Positions 18,904 to 27,664 are shown, counted from the first letter of the stretch. The stretch is 64,000 bases of DNA from CAITZA01 sp937915285 (GCA_036821825.1 DAISIV010000016.1:1-64000), one strand, 5' to 3'. Numbers and translations: made by a program. The notes: a model not told the origin generated them from the sequence alone.

Positions 18904-19986
18904 TTATCCGCTGGATTTTGACTTACGGGAAAAGATGGCTCGCAAACTCAATCCTAAAACACCAATCGCCGATACAATCTCGACCCACTCAGGCATCAAG
19001 CCCGTCCTAATGATGTTGATACCGGAAACAGGGTTAACATTTAATGCTGAGTAGATGAAATCGGTCAAATATGCAAAACCAAGGGAGCAGATCAATATAG
19101 AGAAGATGTAAACTACAACTGTTCTTTTTCCCATCAGTCCTGTTAACATTGATATTGTGGCCAGGTTCGTGGCCGGACCGGCCAGAAGAAAGACCAGCGC
19201 CGCTCCTGGGCTCAATCCCTTGGATACCATGGCTGCAGCCACAGGAGTCGAAAATGTTGCGCATACATAAATCGGAAGCCCCATCACTAACATGGCAAGA
19301 TAAGACAATATCCCGCTTTCGAAAATGTTTGCCAGACTACCATCCGGAACAAAGTAACCTACTGATCCGGCAAGAAATATCCCAAGCAGATACCACTTCG
19401 CAAGATCATTGAACAGGGTTCCAAAAGCATATTTCTGACCTGACATCAACTCATGAAAAATGATTCTGGCCTTGGCCAAATTTCCCTGAGCCAACTGAGG
19501 ACCTCTAAAATAGGATCCATATTGTGCGCCATGCTGGCCGATTGCCTTGCTCTGGTGGACGGAGCTAATCCCTTGAGATAAAGTCTCCAGAACCCCTGCC
19601 ACTATTCCGGAGACAAACCCTGCCACCGGTCTCATTACGGTCATGATCGGATCGAAAAAAGAATAGGTCAGGGCTATCGAGTCCACCCCGTTCTCAGGGG
19701 TCGAAACCATGAAAGCCACAGCCGTACCATTGTCCATACCCTGTTTCTTTAAACCGGCCACCGCCGGCACTATTCCGCAACTTCAAAGAGGAATTGGCAC
19801 ACCGATAAACGACGCGTAGATAATTGACTTTATCCTACCGGCGCCAAAATATTTTGTAATGAATTCGGGTTTGAGGAAACACCTGATCAGACCGGCCATG
19901 AACAATCCCAGGACCATAAAAAAGGACGATTCAAGAAGAACCTTGTAGGTTTCCGTCAGACATCCCAATATGTGTTCCACTGTCAT
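18904..19986 (-). CDS. ArsP_1/DUF318-family permease with in-frame UGA (candidate selenoprotein)
   Basis: Read through one UGA at 19785-19783, the frame encodes a 360-residue membrane permease of the UPF0718/DUF318 (PF03773, ArsP_1) family, related to organoarsenical and Cu/Zn effluxers. The family motif PLCSCG appears as PL-UGA-SCG at codon 68, so UGA stands for the first motif Cys. The frame is uninterrupted on both sides. The protein continues GIVPAVAGLKKQG and STPENGVDSIALTYS, then a second half with YVCATFSTPVAAAM and LAGPATNL, all typical of the family. ATG 19986 is chosen because an alternative GTG at 20010 overlaps a likely -10 box. Selenocysteine is the best explanation given the following hairpin and the neighbouring fdhA. 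A sequencing error or a broken gene remains possible. Confidence 0.8.
19754..19785 (-). promoter_or_regulatory. UGA codon and SECIS-like hairpin in the permease gene
   Basis: On the minus strand, CCGGC, a GGTG loop and GCCGG form a perfect 5-bp GC stem. The loop starts with GG, and 20 bases separate UGA from the loop. Established bacterial SECIS elements have a short stem with a G in the first loop positions at roughly this distance (about 18 in E. coli fdhF). Confidence 0.6.
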
Positions 19987-20002
19987 ACCTGATGATTTTT
20001 TG

Positions 20003-20031
20003 ATTATCACATGGTTGAATTACTCAACCAA
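20003..20031 (-). promoter_or_regulatory. Candidate promoter of the permease gene
   Basis: TTGGTT (20031-20026), a 17-base spacer and GATAAT (20008-20003) form a sigma-70-like promoter on the minus strand. It places transcription start about ten bases before the ATG at 19986. Confidence 0.5.
20012..20030. promoter_or_regulatory. Palindromic operator candidate TGGTTGA-N5-TCAACCA
   Basis: A perfect 7-bp inverted repeat with a five-base centre (ATTAC) covers the -35 box and spacer of the permease promoter. The position suits a repressor, such as an ArsR-type metal(loid) sensor. No such regulator gene is in the window. It also lies 28 bases before rsmD on the other strand. Confidence 0.5.
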
Positions 20032-20057
20032 AACATGTATACACTAAAAGGCTGACC

Positions 20058-20633
20058 ATGAAAATCATATCAGGCAATTTTCGCGGAACCAGAATAACGG
20101 CGCCCAAGGGGCTAAGATTGAGACCTACCGCTAACCTAGTAAGGGAAGCGGTTTTTAATGTGGCAGGACCGTTTGTGGAGTCTGGACTCATTCTTGACCT
20201 GTTCGCCGGTTCAGGCGCATTCGGTTTTGAGGGCCTGAGTAGAGACGCTTCGGAAGTAGTTTTTGTAGATGTAAGCCGCACTGCATGTTCACACCTGAAA
20301 AGAGTCGGGGAACAGCTTGGTGTGCAGAAAAGAATGGCGATTTTGAACATGAACGCCATGAAGGCAGTGAAAATGCTTGCCACGAGAGAAAAGAAATTCT
20401 CGCTCGTTTTCCTGGACCCTCCCTATTATTCTAACGATATTGATCAAATTTTCGGGATGAAAGAATTCGCGCAACTCCTGAGTGATAACGGATTAGTTGT
20501 GTGTGAAACCTCTTCCCGTTCAAAAATTGAAGTGTTACCTCCAGACATGCACGATTTCTTTTCACGAAAATACGGAGAAACTATGGTAAATATGTTCCGC
20601 GTTCACCCAGGACTTATAGAAGAAACAGTGTGA
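20058..20633 (+). CDS. rsmD: 16S rRNA (guanine966-N2)-methyltransferase
   Basis: This 191-residue SAM-dependent methyltransferase modifies G966 in 16S rRNA. The N-terminus IISGNFRGTRI, the SAM-binding LDLFAGSGAFGFEGLSR, and the catalytic FLDPPYY (NPPY-type motif) are family hallmarks. The gene is followed 12 bases later by coaD, a conserved pairing in bacteria. It is divergent from the permease, and the palindrome between them could affect both. Confidence 0.93.
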   Translation: MKIISGNFRGTRITAPKGLRLRPTANLVREAVFNVAGPFVESGLILDLFAGSGAFGFEGLSRDASEVVFVDVSRTACSHLKRVGEQLGVQKRMAILNMNAMKAVKMLATREKKFSLVFLDPPYYSNDIDQIFGMKEFAQLLSDNGLVVCETSSRSKIEVLPPDMHDFFSRKYGETMVNMFRVHPGLIEETV

Positions 20634-20645
20634 GGCTTAACCATC

Positions 20646-21146
20646 ATGGGCAAGAGAATTGCGATTTATCCAGGCACATTCGATCCAATCCACAATGGTC
20701 ATGTGGAAATAATACAGCGGGCTCTTGGGACGTTTGATTCCATTATAGTTGCGCTTGGGATGAACCCTGAGAAGCAGACCGTGTTCAGCGTGGAAGAGCG
20801 CATGGACATGATTCGTAATAGTGTGAATGGTGATCCGAGAATTGATTGTGAACATTTCCACGGTTTACTGGTTCGATATGCTGAAGAGAAGAAAGCTCAA
20901 GCGATCATCCGAGGCTTGAGGGCGGTCTCTGATTTCGAGTATGAATTCCAGTTGGCCCTCATGAACCGGAAATTGTCACGGAACATAGAAACATTCTTTT
21001 TAATGACCGCACACAGGTATCTCTATGTTAGTTCGCGCATAATCAAGGCCACGGTTGTGGCTGGAGGATCCCCAGAAGGATTGGTTCCTGATTATGTGCT
21101 AGAGGTTTTAAAGAAGAAATTTCCAGGAATCAAAAGCGTTTCATAG
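20646..21146 (+). CDS. coaD: Phosphopantetheine adenylyltransferase
   Basis: CoaD makes dephospho-CoA from 4'-phosphopantetheine and ATP. The 166-residue protein has the nucleotidyltransferase motif YPGTFDPIHNGH near the N-terminus, IIRGLRAVSDFEYEFQLA in the middle and YVSSRIIK near the end. Length is typical. A GAGG ribosome-binding site overlaps the end of rsmD. It is part of the rsmD-coaD-aspC run. Confidence 0.96.
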   Translation: MGKRIAIYPGTFDPIHNGHVEIIQRALGTFDSIIVALGMNPEKQTVFSVEERMDMIRNSVNGDPRIDCEHFHGLLVRYAEEKKAQAIIRGLRAVSDFEYEFQLALMNRKLSRNIETFFLMTAHRYLYVSSRIIKATVVAGGSPEGLVPDYVLEVLKKKFPGIKSVS

Positions 21147-21170
21147 AAAAACAAAGAATGGGGAAAAAGC

Positions 21171-22358
21171 ATGAAAAGCATTCTATCGCAAAGAGCAAGT
21201 GAATTAAAACCATCCGCCACTCTGGCAATATCAGCCAAAGAGAAGGAGTTGAAAAGCCAGGGTATAGACGTTGTTGGTTTCGGCGCCGGAGAGCCGGATT
21301 TCCCGACACCAGCGCATATTCGTGAAGCAGCCAAGCGCTCTTTGGATAGAGGTGAGACTTACTATACTCCAGTCGGCGGAACTCCCGACCTCAAGAAGGC
21401 TGTCATTAAGAGATTTGACGAGGACTATGGGCTGGCCTACAAGCCTGACCATATTCTGGTGTCGTGTGGCGCCAAACACAGCTTGTACAATATATTTCAG
21501 TCGATAGTAGGTCCGGGAGATGAGGTGCTGGTTCCTGCCCCTTACTGGGTTTCGTACCCAGAGATGGTAGCATTGTCAGGGGGAACTCCTGTGATTGTGC
21601 CATCGAGTGAGGAAAAGAATTTTGAGCCTGAAGTGGCGCTACTGGAGTCTCTCATAACTCCCAGAACCAAGGCCATAATAATAAATTCGCCCTCCAATCC
21701 AACGGGCATTATGTATTCGAGGCAGGCGCTTGAGGATTTGGCGGCCATAGCCAGAAAACATGACCTCATTGTCATTTCAGACGAGATATATGACAAGCTT
21801 CTTTACGATGGGCTCACTTTTACTGCATTTGCGTCCCTTCCAGGAATGTTTGAACGAACCATAACGGTGAACGGTCCTTCAAAAACATACGCAATGCCTG
21901 GGTTGCGAATCGGATATCTGGCGACCCCTCTGACGGAAATCGTCAAAGCCGCAACCAATATTCAGAGTCAGTCGACTTCCAATCCGAGCAATCCCGCTCA
22001 GGCTGCTGCGGTGGAAGCTTTGACGGGACCACAGGATGAAGTAGCTAAAATGAGAGGCATCTTTGAGCAACGAAGAAACCTCATGGTAAAACTCATTAAC
22101 GACATACCAGGGTTGTCGGTGATCAATCCTCAAGGAGCGTTCTATACTTTTGTAAACACTAGCAGGCTCAACGGAAAGGGTGGCATAAGGAACTCTACCG
22201 ATTTTGCTCAACTACTGCTTGATAAATATCATGTTGCGTGTGTTCCCGGCGGACCTTTTGGATCAGAAGACCATGTCAGGCTGTCTTTTGCCACATCCGA
22301 CTCAGTCATAGCTGAAGGGATAAAACGAATCGCAGCCGCCTGCAAAGACTTGGGATGA
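21171..22358 (+). CDS. aspC: Aspartate aminotransferase, class I
   Basis: This 395-residue PLP aminotransferase of fold type I begins SILSQRASELKPSATLAI, typical of the Thermus-like (I-gamma) aspartate aminotransferases that sometimes also act on prephenate. GEPDFPTPAHI, the SNPSNPTG-type motif NSPSNPTG, and the Lys motif NGPSKTYAMPGLRIGY are present. A GGGGA ribosome-binding site precedes the ATG. Its TGA overlaps the surE ATG by four bases. Substrate specificity beyond aspartate/2-oxoglutarate is inference. Confidence 0.9.
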   Translation: MKSILSQRASELKPSATLAISAKEKELKSQGIDVVGFGAGEPDFPTPAHIREAAKRSLDRGETYYTPVGGTPDLKKAVIKRFDEDYGLAYKPDHILVSCGAKHSLYNIFQSIVGPGDEVLVPAPYWVSYPEMVALSGGTPVIVPSSEEKNFEPEVALLESLITPRTKAIIINSPSNPTGIMYSRQALEDLAAIARKHDLIVISDEIYDKLLYDGLTFTAFASLPGMFERTITVNGPSKTYAMPGLRIGYLATPLTEIVKAATNIQSQSTSNPSNPAQAAAVEALTGPQDEVAKMRGIFEQRRNLMVKLINDIPGLSVINPQGAFYTFVNTSRLNGKGGIRNSTDFAQLLLDKYHVACVPGGPFGSEDHVRLSFATSDSVIAEGIKRIAAACKDLG

Positions 22359-23128
22359 GTGAGAACAGACCTCTAATACTATTAACCAATGATGACGGCA
22401 TCCATGCCGAGGGTCTGAGATACCTAAGACAGGCAGCAGAGGAAGTCGGAGTCACCAGGATAGTTGCGCCGAACAGTGAGCAAAGCGCCGTAGGTCATTC
22501 GATTACCCTTTATGACCCTATCAAGGCCCATGAAGTGACAAAGGACGGCGCTTTCTACGGCTACGGCATAGGTGGCACTCCGGCAGACTCTGTCAAGCTG
22601 GCCATGCACTGTCTTTTGGAAAGGCCTCCCGATCTGGTGATCTCAGGCATCAACAACGGAGCCAATGTAGGCATCAATGTGCTTTATTCAGGCACGGTTT
22701 CGGCAGCCACGGAGGCAGCCATACTGGGATCACCTTCTATGGCAGTTTCAATAGCGGCCAAGAAGAGTCCGCCTTTTGAGTACGCATTGCCGTACGTTTC
22801 TGCCCTAGCCTCCTGGATACTCAAGAACGGCCTACCGCATGGCGTCACTCTAAATGTGAACGTGCCCGCCCTACCTCCAGAACGGATCAAAGGCATAAAA
22901 CGGACAAGGCAGGCCTTAACAAAATTCAGGGAAACATTTGAAAGGCGGGAAGATCCCCGAGGAGACCTATATTATTGGCTCTCAGGTGAAATCGTGCCGG
23001 ACGAGCACGACGAAAATATTGACATCGTGGCCATCAGACAAGGTTTTGTATCGGTCACCCCTCTCTTTTACGACCTTACGGCTCACAAACACCTCGGAGA
23101 CATTGAGCAGTCTTTGAGCAAGATATGA
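22355..23128 (+). CDS. surE: 5'/3'-nucleotidase SurE
   Basis: This 257-residue survival protein SurE is a metal-dependent phosphatase on nucleoside monophosphates. The N-terminal ILLTNDDGIHAEGL provides the Asp pair for metal binding, and SGINNGANVGINVLYSGTVSAA is the second conserved block. It is coupled to aspC upstream (ATGA) and to rnc downstream (stop and start overlap by four bases). The operon suggests joint housekeeping expression. Confidence 0.94.
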   Translation: MSENRPLILLTNDDGIHAEGLRYLRQAAEEVGVTRIVAPNSEQSAVGHSITLYDPIKAHEVTKDGAFYGYGIGGTPADSVKLAMHCLLERPPDLVISGINNGANVGINVLYSGTVSAATEAAILGSPSMAVSIAAKKSPPFEYALPYVSALASWILKNGLPHGVTLNVNVPALPPERIKGIKRTRQALTKFRETFERREDPRGDLYYWLSGEIVPDEHDENIDIVAIRQGFVSVTPLFYDLTAHKHLGDIEQSLSKI

Positions 23129-23835
23129 TGGATATGACTGAGACAGACGATTTGACACAAATTGAATGCCAACTGGATTACCGCTTTGAAGACGTAGGTC
23201 TTTTGTTGAGCGCATTGACGAGGAGAAGTTTCTGGCATGAAAACCGTGATACATGCTCAGAAAATAACGAGCGAATGGAATTTCTGGGTGACGCTGTCCT
23301 TGGGTTAATCATCGCGGACATACTTTACCAAAAATACCCTGATTCGAACGAAGGAGATTTGCAAAAAAAGCGGGCGAGCGTAGTCAATCGCGGGGCATTG
23401 GCCAAATTGATGCGAAATCTCGGATTGGCGCATTTCATCCGCATGGGCAAGGGTGACGAAATTTCAGGATGCCGGGATAGGGACTCAATTCTCGCTGATA
23501 CTCTCGAGGCCATCATAGCCGCCATATACATTGACTCGGGATTCAGGACTGCTTACAGCGTTATAGAGAAACACTTTTCCGATTTGATAGAAAGCACAAA
23601 CGACACAAACCGGATTGATGACTCCAAAAGCAGATTGCAGGAAATCACGCAGGCCGAATTAGGCTTGACGCCTTCCTACGAAGTACTGGAAGCGTGGGGG
23701 GAAGAACACAGGAAAACTTTTTGCGTCGCTGTTTACGTAGGTGAAAACCTTGCAGGAACCGGTGAGGGAGCGAGCAAAAGAGAGGCCGCCCAAATGGCGG
23801 CAAGGGAAGCTCTGAATCTTTATCAGGAAAAATAG
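23125..23835 (+). CDS. rnc: Ribonuclease III
   Basis: RNase III (236 residues) cleaves double-stranded RNA in rRNA and mRNA processing. The catalytic signature ERMEFLGDAVLGLI (residues about 50-63) and DTLEAIIAAIYIDSG are present, followed by a C-terminal double-stranded RNA-binding domain ending in GEGASKREAAQMAAREAL. It overlaps surE by four bases. An ATG three codons further in could also be used. Confidence 0.96.
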   Translation: MMDMTETDDLTQIECQLDYRFEDVGLLLSALTRRSFWHENRDTCSENNERMEFLGDAVLGLIIADILYQKYPDSNEGDLQKKRASVVNRGALAKLMRNLGLAHFIRMGKGDEISGCRDRDSILADTLEAIIAAIYIDSGFRTAYSVIEKHFSDLIESTNDTNRIDDSKSRLQEITQAELGLTPSYEVLEAWGEEHRKTFCVAVYVGENLAGTGEGASKREAAQMAAREALNLYQEK

Positions 23836-24000
23836 GATCTCTGCGCCGGTAGATCTAAAAGAAAGCTCGTTTTCTCAAAACTTTTTGCTTCAACTCCTCC
23901 TTGACCTGGACCTTTTTTGTATACAAATTATAGATAGTATTCACCAATTTTTCAGCTCAGTTACAGTCGTGGTCCAATATTTCATAGAAAGGATGTATTC

Positions 24001-24726
24001 ATGCCGAGCGAAATTACAAGAAGAGAAGCCCTTTCTGGCGCTGGAGTTGGCGCAGCGCTTGGAGTTTTGTCTACCATTCTGCCAGGATCCGCATTTGCTG
24101 CCGGAAAATCCGAAGACAATGCAGTGGACCTGTTGAAACTTCCGGCTCTGCCCTACCCTGATGATGCTCTGGAACCGGTAATAGACAAGGAAACGGTAAA
24201 AATTCATCACGGCAAGCACTTTGCTGGATATATTGCGGGGCTGAACAAGAATCTGGAAGCGCTGGCCAAAGCCAGAGAGTCCGGAAAATTTGATGACATC
24301 AAATGCATTTCAAAAGATCTCGCATTCAACGCCTCAGGCGTAGTGTTGCACTGGATATATTTTAGCACGATCGGACCGGTCTCTTCCAAAGCTCCTACCG
24401 GAAAGCTTCTGGAACTTATCAACAGGGATTTTGGATCGTTTGAAACTTTCTGGAAGCAGTTTGCCGCAGCCACGAAGACTGTTGAGGCCTCTGGATGGGG
24501 CGTTTTGGCCTGGGAGCCGTTTTCAAAGAAATTAATGATAATGCAGGCAGAAAAGCACCAGAACCTCACGAGTTGGGGCGCCATGCCTCTGATGGTGTGC
24601 GATGTGTGGGAGCACGCCTATTACCTTAAATACCAGAACAGAAGACCCGAGTATGTCGATAATTTTGCCAAAATAATAAACTGGCCAAAGGTGGAGGAGA
24701 GACTCGTCACTTACTGCTCAATCTGA
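24001..24726 (+). CDS. Fe/Mn superoxide dismutase with twin-arginine signal
   Basis: This 241-residue protein has a Fe/Mn-SOD core (residues about 45-240) preceded by an export signal. The N-terminus ITRREALSGAGVG with Arg7-Arg8, a hydrophobic stretch and SAFAAG fit a Tat signal, implying export of the folded metalloenzyme. Metal ligands can be seen as a His in VKIHHGKHFAGY, the His of LHWIYF, and Asp and His in DVWEHAYYLKY. It would convert superoxide in the periplasm, a protective function in an anaerobe. Fe versus Mn cannot be decided. A ribosome-binding site, GAAAGGA, precedes the ATG. Confidence 0.92.
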   Translation: MPSEITRREALSGAGVGAALGVLSTILPGSAFAAGKSEDNAVDLLKLPALPYPDDALEPVIDKETVKIHHGKHFAGYIAGLNKNLEALAKARESGKFDDIKCISKDLAFNASGVVLHWIYFSTIGPVSSKAPTGKLLELINRDFGSFETFWKQFAAATKTVEASGWGVLAWEPFSKKLMIMQAEKHQNLTSWGAMPLMVCDVWEHAYYLKYQNRRPEYVDNFAKIINWPKVEERLVTYCSI

Positions 24727-24733
24727 TACAGGC

Positions 24734-24841
24734 GTGAGATAACATGTCTGGAGGGCCTCAATATGGGCTCTCCAGGCGCGTCTAACCCTCGACTCGGTTC
24801 CCCGGTCAGACATGTCTGCGCAGTGTTTATCCGTATCTCAC
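24734..24841. other. Nested inverted-repeat element between sod and the FTR gene
   Basis: GTGAGATA (24734-24741) pairs with TATCTCAC (24834-24841). Directly inside, ACATGTCTG (24742-24750) pairs with CAGACATGT (24807-24815). Inside that, 24748-24757 can pair with 24766-24775 (10 bp, one G-U), and GAC-T-CGG (24791-24797) with CCGGTC (24802-24807). The element fills the 118-base gap between two convergent genes. No T run follows, so it is not a standard terminator. Confidence 0.6.
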
Positions 24842-24844
24842 TTC

Positions 24845-25180
24845 TCAGAATACAAATTTTTCATCCGGCCTTCGCTCAGGCACATAATCCCGCTCGATCT
24901 TTCCTTCGTTCCACTCTTTTGAGACGTATAGGCTGCAGTAACAACTTCCATAATCGCGTATGTCGGGTTCGCGATACTCACATGGGCAAATGATGTCCCT
25001 GTCCTTGTCTCTGTCTCCGGCGGACAGACGGCATGGGCAACACATATAGCCGTATCGTTCGCGGTTGACAATCAGCGATGATAGCAATTCAAAAACATGT
25101 TCCTTGTCTTCGTTAAAGAAAAATCCCTTTGCTTCCTGGGTTTTCTTTAGCATTTCGTAGAGTTTTTCGACATCGGACAT
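24845..25180 (-). CDS. Ferredoxin-thioredoxin reductase catalytic chain
   Basis: This 111-residue protein matches the catalytic subunit of ferredoxin:thioredoxin reductase, which uses a [4Fe-4S] cluster and an active-site disulfide to reduce thioredoxin with ferredoxin electrons. The three CxC motifs are visible: CPC (48-50), CPC (65-67) and CYC (80-82), with MCCPCRL and IICPCEYR phrases. No gene for the variable chain is adjacent, which is usual for non-photosynthetic bacteria. The gene is convergent with sod. Confidence 0.9.
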   Translation of the reverse strand: MSDVEKLYEMLKKTQEAKGFFFNEDKEHVFELLSSLIVNRERYGYMCCPCRLSAGDRDKDRDIICPCEYREPDIRDYGSCYCSLYVSKEWNEGKIERDYVPERRPDEKFVF

Positions 25181-25243
25181 TGGTTTGTTTTCTCCGTAAC
25201 AGTTTATAATATTTCAGCAGTTCCAAAAGAGCCTCTTGGCCGG

Positions 25244-26041
25244 TCATACACGCTGGAGGCACAACTCCAAGAGGCCCGAGAGATCATCAATAATATAGTC
25301 AGGTTTTATGGACCCGTCTTCGATCATTTGCCTGGTTGTTGCGCCTGTCAACACAAGGGCGCAATCCATGTTAGCATTTTTTGCGCACATGATGTCAGTG
25401 TCGATTCTATCTCCGACGACCAGACACTCTGATCTAGCTGCAGCAACCCTTGATAAAGCCATCTCGGCCATGTCCGGCGAGGGCTTTCCAAAAACACGCT
25501 GGGGCTGAATGCCTGCTGCAGTGGCTATTGCAGCCACCACACTCCCGGCCCCAGGACTGAAACTTTCCTCATCCGGAAATGTAACATCCAAGTTTGTAGC
25601 CCAAAACAATGCTCCTGCCTGAATAGCCTTGTGAGCACGCTTCATCTTGTCATAAGTGAAGTTTCGGTCTAGCGCTACTACGACAGCGTCTGTTTTTTTC
25701 GGGTCCTCGGTTATTGCGGCCCCGGCGTTAAAACATCCCTCCACGAGCGACGGTTGGCCAACCACCATGAGATTTATTCCTCCGACGTGGTTCCTGATAT
25801 GATTCAGCAACACCGAAGCGGAGTTTATCACCTGTCCCGGGTCTATAGGTAAACCCCAGGATTGTATCCTTTGACAGAGATCCGAATCCAGGACAGTGGC
25901 GTTGTTGGACAGAAAAACCCACCTTATTCCAAGAAGATCAAGCTTTTTATACGTTTCACTTACCCCCTCCAGCAGGATCGCCCCCCGATTGACGGTCCCG
26001 TCCAGGTCAGCCAAGATGGCTTTATAACGAACATTTTTCAT
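25244..26041 (-). CDS. HAD-superfamily IIA phosphatase (NagD-like)
   Basis: This 265-residue protein has the HAD motifs of subclass IIA: ILADLDGTV at the N-terminus (nucleophile Asp), SNNAT (motif II), and VGDRIDTDIMCAKNANM (motif IV) with the Lys in FGKPSPDMAEMAL. NagD-type enzymes dephosphorylate small phosphate esters such as nucleotides or glycolaldehyde phosphate; the substrate here is unknown. It is followed by nothing obvious on the same strand, and the TPR gene lies upstream, seven bases before its start, so they are probably co-transcribed. Confidence 0.88.
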   Translation of the reverse strand: MKNVRYKAILADLDGTVNRGAILLEGVSETYKKLDLLGIRWVFLSNNATVLDSDLCQRIQSWGLPIDPGQVINSASVLLNHIRNHVGGINLMVVGQPSLVEGCFNAGAAITEDPKKTDAVVVALDRNFTYDKMKRAHKAIQAGALFWATNLDVTFPDEESFSPGAGSVVAAIATAAGIQPQRVFGKPSPDMAEMALSRVAAARSECLVVGDRIDTDIMCAKNANMDCALVLTGATTRQMIEDGSIKPDYIIDDLSGLLELCLQRV

Positions 26042-26047
26042 TTTTGT

Positions 26048-27664
26048 TTATTTCCGCTCTCCCCACTCCTGATTGTCAACAAATGATTGATACAGACTGG
26101 CTGAATCCATTTTTCTGTCAGTTGCAAGCATTAAATTGTTTTTCGCAAAAATGAAATCAGGATTGAGCTTGAGAGCCTTTTTAAAATCATCAATTGCCCC
26201 GTCAAAATTTCCCGTCCTGTATTTGTAAAAGCCCCTGTTATTCCAGACTACCGGGTCAGAAGGATTAAGGGAAGTGGATTTGTCCAAATCGGACAGCGCT
26301 TCTACTCCCTTTCCCATTATGCCGTAAACCATACCTCTCAGATTGTAAGCCCGCCCGGCATCCGGCCTGTTTTTAAGCAGAATGTTCAAATCGTTCAAGG
26401 CCCGTTCAAGATCGTCAGTTCTGAAATAACAGACGGCTCGATTATATAGGGTCCTGGAATCGTTTGGCAATCCCTCGAGAGCATGTGAGAAATCCTGAAT
26501 TGCCGCGTCGTAAAGCAACCTGTGGAAAAATGTAAGCCCACGAAGAGCAAATATTTCACCGTCAGACGGGTCTATGTCCGCTGCGGATGTTAAATCAATT
26601 TCAGCCCTCAATTGATCATTCAAATTCACAAAAACCCTTGCTCTTTCCTTGAGGGCTTCACTTGAACGAGGATCCAGCTCCAGCGCTTGGTTCAAATGTT
26701 CCAGAGCTTCATCATTATTCCCCAGACTGCCTTTCAATACACCCATGTAGAGCGAAGCCTCAGGAGACTTGGGGTTTATCTTTACAGCCTTATTGAGGGT
26801 GGCCTCTGCACGCTTGAGTTCACCGAGCTGAATGAGACTGCGTGCGGTGAGAACAAGGGCGCCAAGGTCCTCAGGATTCTCATCTAGAATTTTCTTTGCT
26901 GAAGACAGCGCCATATCAGGTTTGTCTGTCTTAAGAAATAACAGAATCCTCTGCTTTCGGATTTGGTCATCATGTCGCAAGGCTTCTGCCCTGGCATAGT
27001 CTGCAAGGGCAGATTCAAAGTCCCTTAGCTTGATCTGCACCTCGGCTCTGAACACATACAGGTCCGGATTGGATGGAGAAATTCTGCTCCACACTCTGAT
27101 GTCCTCCAAAGCCTTCCTCGGCTTGCCTTCTCTAACATACAAGCGCGAACGATGCTCAAGCGCGGAGGCGAAATGGGGATCATAATTTAGGGCTCTGGTA
27201 AATTCATCTTCTGCCCGTATGAGTGAGCCTTCTTTTTCGAAAATCAAGCCTTTGAGGACGTAAGCGCGTGCAGCTCCAGGCATGTTTAGAAGGTATGTGT
27301 CCAGAGCGAGGCTAGCCTGATCCAGTTGGTCTACCATAATCAGGCACTCGGCCTTTTCTATCAGCGCCTGATAATTCCTTCTGGAGATGACCATAGAGGC
27401 GTCAAAATCCTCAATGGCCTTGAAATAATCTTTCTGAAGCTTGTAGATCAGTCCTCTCTGAAAAAACAGGTTAGCTTGGGCGGCCCCCTTCAATGACTCG
27501 TCCTGAAGTGCCTCATCAAGCAACTCCAGCTTGCTTTGAGGGTCTGAGGCGCTGTCCATCTTCCTGATCAGTTCTGCGGGAACCAGGGCTGAAACAGTCA
27601 AGGTAGCCATGCAACATGTCAAGCAGAAGCACAGCGAAACAAAGGTCTTAAGAAGTCGTTTCAT
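26048..27664 (-). CDS. Exported tetratricopeptide-repeat protein
   Basis: This 538-residue protein has an N-terminal signal peptide (residues 1-26, KRLLKTFVSLCFCLTCCMAT) followed by about 13 TPR units running to the end, each with the A-x-x-x-x-x-x-A pattern such as FDASMVISRRNYQALIEKAECL and NRAVCYFRTDDLERAL. It probably acts in the periplasm as a protein-interaction scaffold. No catalytic domain is visible. It lies upstream of the HAD gene and downstream of cbpM on the same strand. Confidence 0.85.
   Translation of the reverse strand: MKRLLKTFVSLCFCLTCCMATLTVSALVPAELIRKMDSASDPQSKLELLDEALQDESLKGAAQANLFFQRGLIYKLQKDYFKAIEDFDASMVISRRNYQALIEKAECLIMVDQLDQASLALDTYLLNMPGAARAYVLKGLIFEKEGSLIRAEDEFTRALNYDPHFASALEHRSRLYVREGKPRKALEDIRVWSRISPSNPDLYVFRAEVQIKLRDFESALADYARAEALRHDDQIRKQRILLFLKTDKPDMALSSAKKILDENPEDLGALVLTARSLIQLGELKRAEATLNKAVKINPKSPEASLYMGVLKGSLGNNDEALEHLNQALELDPRSSEALKERARVFVNLNDQLRAEIDLTSAADIDPSDGEIFALRGLTFFHRLLYDAAIQDFSHALEGLPNDSRTLYNRAVCYFRTDDLERALNDLNILLKNRPDAGRAYNLRGMVYGIMGKGVEALSDLDKSTSLNPSDPVVWNNRGFYKYRTGNFDGAIDDFKKALKLNPDFIFAKNNLMLATDRKMDSASLYQSFVDNQEWGERK

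Noticed and set aside
18904..19770. Separate shorter permease gene starting with GTG at 19770
   Set aside because: It would lack the first helices of the family, and the upstream frame continues in register through one UGA, so one gene with recoding is simpler.
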